In this document: piece after piece, positions 7,569 through 14,320 of the stretch | How positions within the stretch are numbered: position 1 is the stretch's first letter | Layout of the letters: every line of letters begins with the position of its first letter | DNA from: a bacterium | GTDB taxonomy: Bacteria; Auribacterota; JABMQX01 | Assembly: GCA_013203085.1 (NCBI GenBank) | Contig: JABMQX010000335.1 | Coordinates: 1-17,279, forward strand | Direction of reading: 5' to 3' | Length of the DNA stretch: 17,279 bases | Made by a program: the position numbers and the translations under genes | The notes under the pieces: generated by a model | Seen by the model: the letters and a program-made list of their open reading frames with translations, nothing else | What the model was told of the DNA's origin: nothing | Databases searched by the model: none

Positions 7569-8159
7569 GTGGAGGAAACGTCATCCACCGTCAGCGATAA
7601 CTTCGACGACCTCAATTCCGACGGGTGGGACGAAATGGGCGACTGGGAGGTGAACGACCAAGGACAGTACGTCAGTTACGGCGACTCGAGGAGATCCCGC
7701 GAGCGCCGCTCATATTTCGGGGACGAAGACCTTACCGATTACGATGTGACTGTGAAGGCAACGCTGGATCCGGACTCCTGGGGCTTCGGGCTCTATTTCA
7801 GAATGCAGCACGATGAAAACAATCTTTACGACGCCAGCGGTTACGCATTCCAGTACAACCCGGGCTTGGCTTCTCGTAACTCCGAGAGAGGCGGATTTAT
7901 CTTCAGGAAGGTGACACATGGGCGGGAGAGCGCGGTCCTCGGAGGCGTTAACTGGCGGACGGCAGATGAGAATTGGAAATGGTTTGAGCAAGAACACGAG
8001 CTCCGCGTCAGTGTCAGAGGCGACACCTTCATCGGCTACGTGGATGGCGAGGAAGTCGCCAGACACACTGACTCCAATCCCTATACCAGCGGAGGCGCCG
8101 GACTTCGCGTGTGGAGAGGAACTGTTACGTTTGACGATTTCTCAATAACAACGCCGTAG
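7569..8159 (+). CDS. Extracellular beta-sandwich (LamG / 3-keto-disaccharide hydrolase-like) domain, in frame with the upstream pilin
   Basis: A 196-residue frame from a GTG. It begins with SDNFDDLNSDGWDEMGDWEV, then alternating strands (DYDVTVKATL, GFGLYFRMQ, AFQYNPGL, ELRVSVRGDTFIGYVDGEEVARH, GGAGLRVWRGTVTFDDFSI), the signature of concanavalin-like jelly rolls of the LamG / DUF1080 group, which bind or act on glycans. It has no signal peptide, odd for such a domain. It is in the same frame as the prepilin and separated from it only by TGA 7545-7547; no other stop lies between. The simplest reading is the second half of a pilin-beta-sandwich fusion interrupted by a nonsense change. As an independent gene it would rely on GTG 7569 with only GGGG (7557-7560) as a ribosome site. 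Confidence 0.6.
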   Translation: MEETSSTVSDNFDDLNSDGWDEMGDWEVNDQGQYVSYGDSRRSRERRSYFGDEDLTDYDVTVKATLDPDSWGFGLYFRMQHDENNLYDASGYAFQYNPGLASRNSERGGFIFRKVTHGRESAVLGGVNWRTADENWKWFEQEHELRVSVRGDTFIGYVDGEEVARHTDSNPYTSGGAGLRVWRGTVTFDDFSITTP

Positions 8160-8191
8160 ATGGGAGCGATAGTAACGCGGCGGCAGGAAAG

Positions 8192-8569
8192 TCAGTGCTC
8201 CAGACCGAGGAGTTCCGAGACCTTCTCGGTGAGATCGTCAGGATCTACAGGTTTCGTCATAAAACAGTTGATACCTATTCGATCCGCCTCTTCCCGATAA
8301 ACGTCCTTGCGGTACACCGCCGTCGTCATGATTATTGGCAGGTTCTTTCCGGCTTCTTCCCTGATCTTCCTTGCGAGCGTGAAGCCATCCATCCCGGGCA
8401 ACATCGCGTCTGTAATCACCAGCGCCGGCTGGACGCTCGCGAAGGCCTCAACCGCTTCCTTTCCGTTCCGACAAACAGAGACCTCCACGTCGATCCCTTC
8501 GAGCGCACGAGCCATCAGCTTCGAGGTAACCGGGTCATCTTCCACCAACAGAATCTTGTGTTGAGGCAT
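8192..8569 (-). CDS. Single-domain (CheY-like) response regulator
   Basis: A 125-residue stand-alone receiver domain: acidic pocket E10-D11-D12, phosphoacceptor D54 in VITDAMLPGMDGF, T82/T83 switch residue and K106 in FMTKPVD. There is no output domain, so it probably signals by protein-protein contact, like CheY, Spo0F or the pilus regulators PilG/PilH. ATG 8569 was chosen because AGGAG (rev. comp. of 8579-8583) lies 9 nt upstream; an in-frame start at 8599 would add ten residues. It converges on the pilin/beta-sandwich frame with a 32-base gap. The large hybrid kinase ~4 kb away, with its HPt, is a plausible partner (inferred from proximity only). Confidence 0.93.
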   Translation of the reverse strand: MPQHKILLVEDDPVTSKLMARALEGIDVEVSVCRNGKEAVEAFASVQPALVITDAMLPGMDGFTLARKIREEAGKNLPIIMTTAVYRKDVYREEADRIGINCFMTKPVDPDDLTEKVSELLGLEH

Positions 8570-8691
8570 GATGTCTTTCTCCTCTCTCATTTGCCGCACG
8601 GTGGTCAGACCTTGAACGAAGTGTCATACCGCGCTGTCCCGCCATCTCGGTTTGCCTGCTGAGAGCATCCCGGCCGAGGAATGACTTCCTC

Positions 8692-8719
8692 ATTTTATCA
8701 TCTCGGCGATATATCGCAA
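8692..8719 (-). promoter_or_regulatory. Promoter of the response regulator with overlapping 12-bp palindrome
   Basis: On the minus strand TTGCGA (8719-8714) and TAAAAT (8697-8692) are separated by 16 bases, matching sigma70 consensus at 4/6 and 5/6. A perfect 12-bp palindrome GCGATATATCGC (8706-8717) covers most of the -35 and the spacer, where a dimeric repressor could bind. Predicted start of transcription is near 8685, leaving a leader of ~115 nt. Confidence 0.42.
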
Positions 8720-8739
8720 GATTTCTTCACGGGTTTCCT

Positions 8740-8762
8740 GCCGGCGATTCGCGGCCCTTTTT
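8740..8762 (+). terminator. Orphan intrinsic-terminator-like hairpin on the + strand
   Basis: GCC-g-GCG (8740-8746) pairs with CGCGGC (8750-8755) around a 3-base loop with one bulged G, then CC and five T (8758-8762). The form is that of a short Rho-independent terminator reading rightward, but the nearest + strand gene ends almost 600 bases upstream with an opposing gene between. It could end read-through or an antisense transcript, or be chance. Confidence 0.3.
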
Positions 8763-8810
8763 GAGGAGGTGTGCGAAGCGGCCAACGTCTTGACTTCAGT
8801 ATCCGCGCTA

Positions 8811-9228
8811 TCACGGGAGGGGCAGCGCCTCTATGCGATAGAACCTCATCGAGGCGGGAAGCGCATCGAGGTCGAGGAATGTGCTTATACTGTCCTCCGC
8901 GACTACAATCTCGAGCAATGTCCAGTTCTCCAAATCCTCACCGCCGTAAACAGCGTACTCTCTGCCCGGCACACTTGTCCAATTGACAGAACGTCCTTCT
9001 CCGTCCCGGAGGACGTCCACGATGGTGAAGAACGATGTCTCGTCATTGGGGTCCGTCCCGGCGAGCACCTCATCGCCGTCATCCGCTCCGGCGGGCCAGG
9101 GTTCCCTATCCCTGTAGCGGACTCGTCGGCGCCGGATGGATGGTACATGATCTCATTAAGATTAGGATAGCTTCCGAGGGCACTAAGGCAGCCCAGCAGA
9201 GTGCAAAAGCCAAACCGAATCTTCTCAT
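8811..9228 (-). pseudogene. Decayed secreted protein: signal peptide, lamin-tail-domain start and C-terminal beta domain in three frames
   Basis: Three recognisable pieces lie in order on the minus strand, each in a different frame. From ATG 9228: MRRFGLAFALCWAALVPS, a good Sec signal peptide. At about 9165-9121 in the next frame: LNEIMYHPSGADE, the opening motif of LTD (lamin tail) secreted proteins. From about 9118 to the TGA at 8813-8811 in the third frame: DGDEVLAGTDPND followed by SVNWTSVPGREYAVYGG, EDLENWTLLEI and FYRIEALPLP, the C-terminal beta domain common on large secreted proteins of PVC-type bacteria. A one-base loss near 9156-9160 would join the first two; the third needs a large internal deletion, since intact relatives are much longer. 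The last piece alone is open from 9068 (GTG). Confidence is good that this is a remnant, moderate about the family. Confidence 0.62.
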
Positions 9229-9584
9229 CGCCTTCTCTCTGATTTTATCCATATCTCGCAACATGCGTCACCGGACAGCCCTTTTCCCCACGCTCAACCC
9301 TTTCTGTGAGACAATGTACCCCAATTCTCGCCTGGGAACAACCACCCCTTCTCGACAAAGAGCAAGCTGTGTTTCGGTGGCAACATCTGGCGCGTTCCCT
9401 GAAAAAATGGCCCCGGGCGACACTTCAGCATAAGAACGCTCCCCGAATCCTCCCGGACGAATGCGTCCTCGGCCACGGGAATTTCGGTCATTGACTCGCC
9501 ACTTCGCCTCCGCTAACATGAACAGCGTTGCCCGGGAACTTTGCCGGGTACAGTGCTAAACCAGATGACTACAGGAGGTGTGCC
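9229..9584. other. Gene-poor stretch upstream of the PIG-L deacetylase
   Basis: No supported gene. Two overlapping minus-strand frames (9268-9519 and 9294-9491) are open; the second contains TEIPVAEDAFVREDSG, faintly like the start of a DNRLRE/CBM96-type beta domain, but the resemblance is lost after ~16 residues and both frames look non-coding beyond that. It may be further debris of the decayed secreted protein. A short dyad CCCGG-N8-CCGGG lies at 9531-9548 just before the deacetylase; no convincing promoter hexamers were found (TTGCCC and TACAGT are present but only 15 bases apart). Confidence 0.4.
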
Positions 9585-10517
9585 ATGATTAAGCCTGAGA
9601 GACTTTCTCGTTTCGGTCATTCGTTCGTTGTGGCATTGGCCGGTGTCGCAACCACGGTGGTCCTCGGCCTGATGCCGAAGGTTGCCACGGCACAAGACAA
9701 TCCGCTGCGGATTATCGCTATCGGCGCCCACCCAGATGATTGCGAGTTTCGGGTCGGGGGAACCGCGGCAAAGTGGGCGAAACTCGGGCATAAGGTGAAG
9801 TTCGTCTCCACGACCAATGGCGACATCGGGCACTCCATCATCGCTGGGGGGCCCCTCGCTCGGCGGAGAACGGAAGAGGTGAAAGCGGCGGCAAAAATCC
9901 TCGGGATCGAGACGCAGGTCCTCGACATTCACGATGGGGAAATAATGCCCACCCTCGAGAATCGAAAGACGATCGTCCGGCTGATCCGCGAATGGAAAGC
10001 GGATATAGTCATCACCAACCGTCCCAACGATTACCATCCGGATCACCGGTACACGTCCATTCTGGTTCAGGACGCGGCATTCATGGTGACCGTCCCCTTC
10101 ATCTGCCCGGACACGCCGCATCTGAGGAGAAACCCTGTCTTTCTGTACTGGCCGGACCGCTTCCAGAAGCCGATCCCTTTCAAGCCGGACATCGTGGTCG
10201 GCATTGATGACGTTCTCGAGCAGAAATACCGGGCGTTGCATTGCTTGGTCTCGCAGATTTACGAGCGCGGCGCCGGGGGAGATGGCAATCCGGACCACTT
10301 CATAAAGGGAAGTGACGAGGAACGCTTCACATGGCTCAGAAGAAGGCGGCGCTATCGCGTTCCGGAAGCATGGCGACCTCTTCTCGCCGAATATTATGGG
10401 GATGAGGCCAAGCCCGTCGAAAACGCGGAGGCGTTCGAAATCTGCGAGTATGGTCGCAGACCTTCGAGAGAAGAGCTGAAGAGGCTTTTCCCCTTTTTCC
10501 CAGATAGCCCGAAGTGA
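9585..10517 (+). CDS. Secreted PIG-L family deacetylase
   Basis: A 310-residue zinc-dependent deacetylase of the PIG-L/LmbE superfamily, whose members remove acetyl groups from GlcNAc-type substrates. The first metal motif is AHPDD (H49, D51, D52, followed by E54) and the second is HPDH (H151-H154), both characteristic. The N-terminus has a basic n-region, a hydrophobic core (FVVALAGVATTVVLGL) and ATA-QD, consistent with Sec export and cleavage after A36, so it acts outside the cytoplasm. ATG 9585 has a near-perfect AGGAGG (9573-9578) at 6-nt spacing; the frame is open to 9528 but unsupported. The C-terminal ~70 residues, rich in Arg and Glu (RRRRRYRVPEAW), fit the family's usual tail. It converges on rtcA. 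Exact substrate is unknown; the nearby beta-mannosidase and sugar kinase suggest GlcNAc-containing glycans. Confidence 0.93.
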   Translation: MIKPERLSRFGHSFVVALAGVATTVVLGLMPKVATAQDNPLRIIAIGAHPDDCEFRVGGTAAKWAKLGHKVKFVSTTNGDIGHSIIAGGPLARRRTEEVKAAAKILGIETQVLDIHDGEIMPTLENRKTIVRLIREWKADIVITNRPNDYHPDHRYTSILVQDAAFMVTVPFICPDTPHLRRNPVFLYWPDRFQKPIPFKPDIVVGIDDVLEQKYRALHCLVSQIYERGAGGDGNPDHFIKGSDEERFTWLRRRRRYRVPEAWRPLLAEYYGDEAKPVENAEAFEICEYGRRPSREELKRLFPFFPDSPK

Positions 10518-10571
10518 ATGTCTCTCGGGCCGAAGGGGCATAGGTCGGGAGGCAACAGGCATGGATTTCGG

Positions 10572-10619
10572 GACAGGATGAACGGGATTGTGGAAACTCT
10601 TCTATCCTGTTATCTTGTC
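10572..10619. repeat. Long imperfect hairpin of the CAGGAT repeat type between convergent genes
   Basis: GACAGGATGAACGGGATTG (10572-10590) faces CTATCCTGTTATCTTGTC (10602-10619). The reverse complement of the right arm is GACAAGATAACAGGATAG, matching the left arm over ~18 positions with a few changes and one extra base; a perfect core ACAGGAT/ATCCTGT is included. It lies between the stops of the deacetylase (10517) and rtcA (10657), where it could act as a bidirectional terminator or RNA 3'-end stabiliser. It shares its GGGAT and CAGGAT units with 4058-4102. Confidence 0.5.
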
Positions 10620-10656
10620 GAGGTCTTTCCGGCCAGAACTACCTGCGTTCACGACA

Positions 10657-11718
10657 TCAATGGCTGCAACCATCTGCTGTTTGCGCGGGGATTATACGCA
10701 CCTGTCCGGGCTGACCTGCCTCGCCATCCACTGTTACTGTGGCCAGCGCAAACATCTCCACCACCTGCGCGTTAGTGAGCAGGTGCTTGGTAACTTTCTC
10801 GCACGTGTAGAAAGACTCGCCGCTGGCGAAAGATAACGGAAGAATAAGCTGGTCCGCCATGAAACGGTCAACGGCCGCTCCCGAAGCGATGTAATCGCAC
10901 AGGCACTCCACGGACAACGACGCTACTCGTTCCGAGGGGACGCCTCTTTCTCCGAGGGAGGTATAGCTTCCGGAACCGCTCTCGAAGGCAGCCCGCAGGT
11001 GTGTGCCTGTCCCGACGCCCGCCGAGGGATACTCACGGATTTCAATTTCAGGCGACAGCCCGCGAGAGACGAGCGTTTGTTCCGCCCTGGCGACCTGGCG
11101 GGTGGCAATTGCCCTCTGCAAGTTCGAGATGAAGACAAGTCCCTTCACCCCTTGCAGCCCTCCTCGCTTTGAAAACAGCACTGGACGAAGTTGAGTTGCA
11201 GGCCGGACGCAGGCTTTGAGAATCCCTCCTCCACGAGGATAATATCCGGCCTTTTCCAGACCCAGAGAGATGCCAAAGCCTATCCTGCTGAGATAGAACA
11301 ACCACTGGTCGCGAAGAAATTCGTAGGAAGGACTCCATTTGACGTGTGTGCCGCCGCGAATCGTAACATGAGATTCCTCTTTCGCTAAGGAAAGGGGAAG
11401 AAAAATGGTTTGGAATACGAGAGACACGGAGCCTGCCGTTGTCACGTCAAAGGAAAAGTCTCCGGGGCGGATTTCCCCCGGCTCGAACTCCAGTGTTTTT
11501 GATCCGAGCGTGGCGCCGCTGACTGTGGCAGAGGATATTTGTTTCGCGGCTTTGATGCAAGTGAGGTGCTGGTGGGCAAGGCCCGGTTTTTCGCGACCGG
11601 CTCTGATGTTAAAGATGCGCACCGCCCTGCCGATGGCCATAGAAAGGGATATGGATGTTCGCAGGACTTGTCCCCCTCCTTCCCCCAGAGAGCCGTCAAT
11701 CTCGATCAGTCCTTTCAT
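10657..11718 (-). CDS. rtcA: RNA 3'-terminal phosphate cyclase
   Basis: A 353-residue RtcA-family enzyme, which converts RNA 3'-phosphate ends to 2',3'-cyclic phosphates using ATP via an enzyme-AMP intermediate. Visible signatures are the N-terminal IDGSLGEGGGQVLRTS block, SAGVGTGTHL in the insert region, ADQLILPLSFASG, and the C-terminal TKHLLTN block, where H312 matches the adenylylated catalytic His of E. coli RtcA. Length is near the family norm (~340). The ATG overlaps the TGA of the beta-mannosidase as ATGA, so translation is probably coupled. In E. coli rtcA is paired with rtcB; here no rtcB or RtcR-type regulator is in view, and its partners are glycan genes, which is unusual. The extra C-terminal tail (QTADGCSH) is not conserved. 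Confidence 0.95.
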   Translation of the reverse strand: MKGLIEIDGSLGEGGGQVLRTSISLSMAIGRAVRIFNIRAGREKPGLAHQHLTCIKAAKQISSATVSGATLGSKTLEFEPGEIRPGDFSFDVTTAGSVSLVFQTIFLPLSLAKEESHVTIRGGTHVKWSPSYEFLRDQWLFYLSRIGFGISLGLEKAGYYPRGGGILKACVRPATQLRPVLFSKRGGLQGVKGLVFISNLQRAIATRQVARAEQTLVSRGLSPEIEIREYPSAGVGTGTHLRAAFESGSGSYTSLGERGVPSERVASLSVECLCDYIASGAAVDRFMADQLILPLSFASGESFYTCEKVTKHLLTNAQVVEMFALATVTVDGEAGQPGQVRIIPAQTADGCSH

Positions 11719-14222
11719 GTGAAGATCCCGGTGCTAACCTTCAGCCCCGCAAGAAAATCCTCCAATTCAATTTCCCGTTTCGTTGTGACAACGATGGACT
11801 TCTTAGTTGTGGGAACAAGGTCCACGAAGTTGTCGCTGTAATCCACAGCCGCTTTCGTGTCAAGGCTGACCGCTTTTGCAAAGGACCTGGAGTGAAGCTC
11901 CACCTCGAACATTTTCTCTCCGACCTTTTTGGCTTCCCACGTTACGCCGGGGCGGGAAAGTTCGATCTCCCTGGGACGGGAGAAGAGGAGGGTGGCTTCG
12001 ATGGGGTTACGGCGTCGCGCCGCGAGCCGAGCGTGGATAAAGTGGCGAGTGGAATCGAGGAACCCCAGTTCTTGTAGGCCTTTCACGGTGGTAAGAACCG
12101 ATGAGTTCGCTGGTGCTGACGCAGGCACTTGCTTGCTGTGCAAAGGAGTACCGTCAAAGTCGAACAGTGTCAGGCGGATCACGCCTGAAACCGGTTTATC
12201 GCTATCGTTGACTAACCAGACCTGAACCTGCTGCTCCTCGTGGACGAGACTGAGAAGAACCGGAGCGAAGGCTCGCCGCACGATGTAATAGGCAGCCTTC
12301 GGATTGCGCCAGTAATCAACCAGACTCCAACTGATCGCAGGCCAACAATCGTTCATTTGCCATATAAGGACCCCGGAAGTCTTGAATTTCCGCCGGCGCC
12401 AATGCTCGATTGCCTCTCTGAGAAGTTCGCCCTGGCATACCTGGGAGAAGATTACCGTCTCCTCCAACCGAGATGGTTGGGGCAAGTAATTGGAAGCCAA
12501 GCGAAGGAGATTGTCCATCGCCGGTTCGCCAGCCTTGTTGTGATGTCGCATAACGGGGCTGAGAAAATCATCCTCTTCTCCGGCGAAATCGCGGATGGTC
12601 CTGATGTGGGGGGGAGCTTGAAATCCGAACTCGCTGATGAAGCGGCCCTTGTCCCACCTCGGCCCCGGCTTGTCATCCACTTTTGCTCGGCATTCGTCCC
12701 AGCTATGCCGGTCCCCGAAACGCTCCGCATTGGGGTCCTGGCCGCCAAAGGGGCTGCTCGGCCAGTAAGGGCAGCTCGGATCGAGCTCAGAGCAAACCTC
12801 CGGCAGAATCTCGTGATAGATCGTTTCTCCGAGGAAAACATCTCGCCGCATTCCCCAGAGTTTCTTGTAAAAACCCCAATCGTTTTCATTGTTCCCGCAC
12901 CACAAGATGATGGATGGATGCTCCCGCAAGCGCTTGACCACGGCTTTCGCTTCGGCCCTCACTTTCTCGTGAAACTGTTCCTCCTCCGGGTATTCGGCGC
13001 ACGCGAACATGAAATCCTGCCAGACGGCGATCCCCTTTTCGTCACAGAGGGAGTAGAACTCATCGGATTCGTAGACGCCTCCTCCCCATACCCGGAGCAT
13101 GTTCATGTTTGCCGAGACCGTCATGTCAAGGAGCCGGGAGTAATCCTCTGAAGTCACTCTCGGAAGGAAAGCGTCGGCAGGAATCCAGTTGGCCCCTTTG
13201 AAGAAAATGGGCACACTGTTCACCTTGAACACGAAGGACTTGCCCTCGAGATCATCCTCCTGAACCAGCTCAACTTTGCGTACGCCGGTCGTCTTGACAG
13301 CTTCGTCAAGCAGTTCGCCCGACCGGCTTACAGCGACCCTGACGGTGTAAAGGGGTTGCTGTCCATACCCTGCTGGCCACCAGAGCTTCGCCGAAGGCAC
13401 GCGACACTCGGCGTCCAGACATCCTTTTCCCGGCGCAACGCTTCTGCTGACAGAAGTGGAATGTTCCTCTCCCTCGCAACTGATGTTCACGGAAACATCG
13501 ACTTCTGAGGAGATTATGCTTTCGACCTCTGCCGAAATATGGAAGACGGCGCTGTTATCATCGGAAAGCGTCGTCTTGACGCTGAGGTGTCGAACGAAGA
13601 GGTCCCGATATGCGATCAAGGAGACAGGTTTCCATATCCCGCTTGTGGCAAGGCGCGGACCCCAGTCCCACCCGAAAGAATACTGCGCCTTGCGCCCGTA
13701 AGGCCGAGGAGAGTAAAAGGCGGCGACGAGCTTTCCTTTTTCCCGCTCCATCCGCTCCAGAGTTGCGGAGGGAGATGAGAACTTGACCACCAGAATGTTC
13801 CTACCGGGGACCAAGAAACGTTTTACGGGAAATTCCCAGGCGATGAACATGTTGTCGGTGTCGCCCAGCTTCATTCCATTGAGCCAGATGGTCGCGAAGG
13901 TGTCGAGGCCTTCGAAACGGAGGAGAAACTGATTGTTTTCTAAAAGGGCGTCGCTAACCTCAAATTCTTTGCGGTACCACCAATCGTTTTCTTCCACCCA
14001 CGCCGCTTGTTTCTCATTCATGCCGACAAAAGGGTCCGGCAGAAGGTCATTCCGCATCAGATCAAGATGAACTACCCCCGGAACAACGGCTTCCCGCCAG
14101 GCTGAGACCCGGTAAGAGGGAGCCGCTATTTCAGCGTCCTTGCTTTCATCTTCGGACATCTCTAAACCATTGAAGAGCCACAGGCCGTCCAAAGAGATAC
14201 GTTGAGTTGAACTTTTGGGCAT
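11715..14222 (-). CDS. GH2 family beta-mannosidase
   Basis: An 835-residue exo-beta-mannosidase-type glycoside hydrolase. It begins with a GH2 sugar-binding jelly roll (ISLDGLWLF ... PGVVHLDL ... WYRKEFEV ... GLDTFATIWLNG), then an immunoglobulin-like domain, a TIM barrel (IFFKGANWIPADAFLPR, NMLRVWGGGVYE) and C-terminal beta domains. The acid/base Glu is E446 in WCGNNEN and the nucleophile E531 in ISEFGFQ. KAQYSFGWDWGPRLATSGIWKPV is the mannosidase-subgroup signature that separates it from beta-galactosidases. No signal peptide is present, so the enzyme is probably cytoplasmic, acting on imported beta-mannosides such as Man-beta-1,4-GlcNAc. ATG 14222 was preferred (GGTGAG four bases upstream; normal distance to the first domain); an in-frame ATG at 14285 adds 21 residues without a ribosome site. 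Middle gene of a minus-strand operon. Confidence 0.93.
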   Translation of the reverse strand: MPKSSTQRISLDGLWLFNGLEMSEDESKDAEIAAPSYRVSAWREAVVPGVVHLDLMRNDLLPDPFVGMNEKQAAWVEENDWWYRKEFEVSDALLENNQFLLRFEGLDTFATIWLNGMKLGDTDNMFIAWEFPVKRFLVPGRNILVVKFSSPSATLERMEREKGKLVAAFYSPRPYGRKAQYSFGWDWGPRLATSGIWKPVSLIAYRDLFVRHLSVKTTLSDDNSAVFHISAEVESIISSEVDVSVNISCEGEEHSTSVSRSVAPGKGCLDAECRVPSAKLWWPAGYGQQPLYTVRVAVSRSGELLDEAVKTTGVRKVELVQEDDLEGKSFVFKVNSVPIFFKGANWIPADAFLPRVTSEDYSRLLDMTVSANMNMLRVWGGGVYESDEFYSLCDEKGIAVWQDFMFACAEYPEEEQFHEKVRAEAKAVVKRLREHPSIILWCGNNENDWGFYKKLWGMRRDVFLGETIYHEILPEVCSELDPSCPYWPSSPFGGQDPNAERFGDRHSWDECRAKVDDKPGPRWDKGRFISEFGFQAPPHIRTIRDFAGEEDDFLSPVMRHHNKAGEPAMDNLLRLASNYLPQPSRLEETVIFSQVCQGELLREAIEHWRRRKFKTSGVLIWQMNDCWPAISWSLVDYWRNPKAAYYIVRRAFAPVLLSLVHEEQQVQVWLVNDSDKPVSGVIRLTLFDFDGTPLHSKQVPASAPANSSVLTTVKGLQELGFLDSTRHFIHARLAARRRNPIEATLLFSRPREIELSRPGVTWEAKKVGEKMFEVELHSRSFAKAVSLDTKAAVDYSDNFVDLVPTTKKSIVVTTKREIELEDFLAGLKVSTGIFT

Positions 14223-14320
14223 CTTTCTCACCGGGTCAAACAGGGCGGTGGCCGAAGACCCCGCTCGAGCCAAAGCCGTTATCATGCGGGTGGAGAATAA
14301 TCGTCTTTTCGTTCGGCGAG

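Noticed and set aside
8195..8662. 155-codon + strand frame opposite the response regulator
   Set aside because: The receiver motifs on the minus strand, with a good ribosome site and promoter, explain this region.
8676..8691. GAGGAA-TGAC-TTCCTC hairpin as a + strand terminator
   Set aside because: The stem is short and AT-containing, the ATTTTA after it is better explained as the -10 of the minus-strand promoter, and no + gene needs ending there.
8769..9170. 133-codon + strand frame over the decayed secreted protein
   Set aside because: The minus strand carries recognisable protein motifs; the + frame has none and no ribosome site.
9531..9548. Dyad CCCGG-N8-CCGGG as a terminator
   Set aside because: No T-tract follows on either strand and the stem is only 5 bp.
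12240..13151. 303-codon + strand open frame
   Set aside because: It is antisense to the beta-mannosidase TIM barrel, whose motifs and catalytic residues are clear; the frame is open only because of the GC-rich codon pattern.
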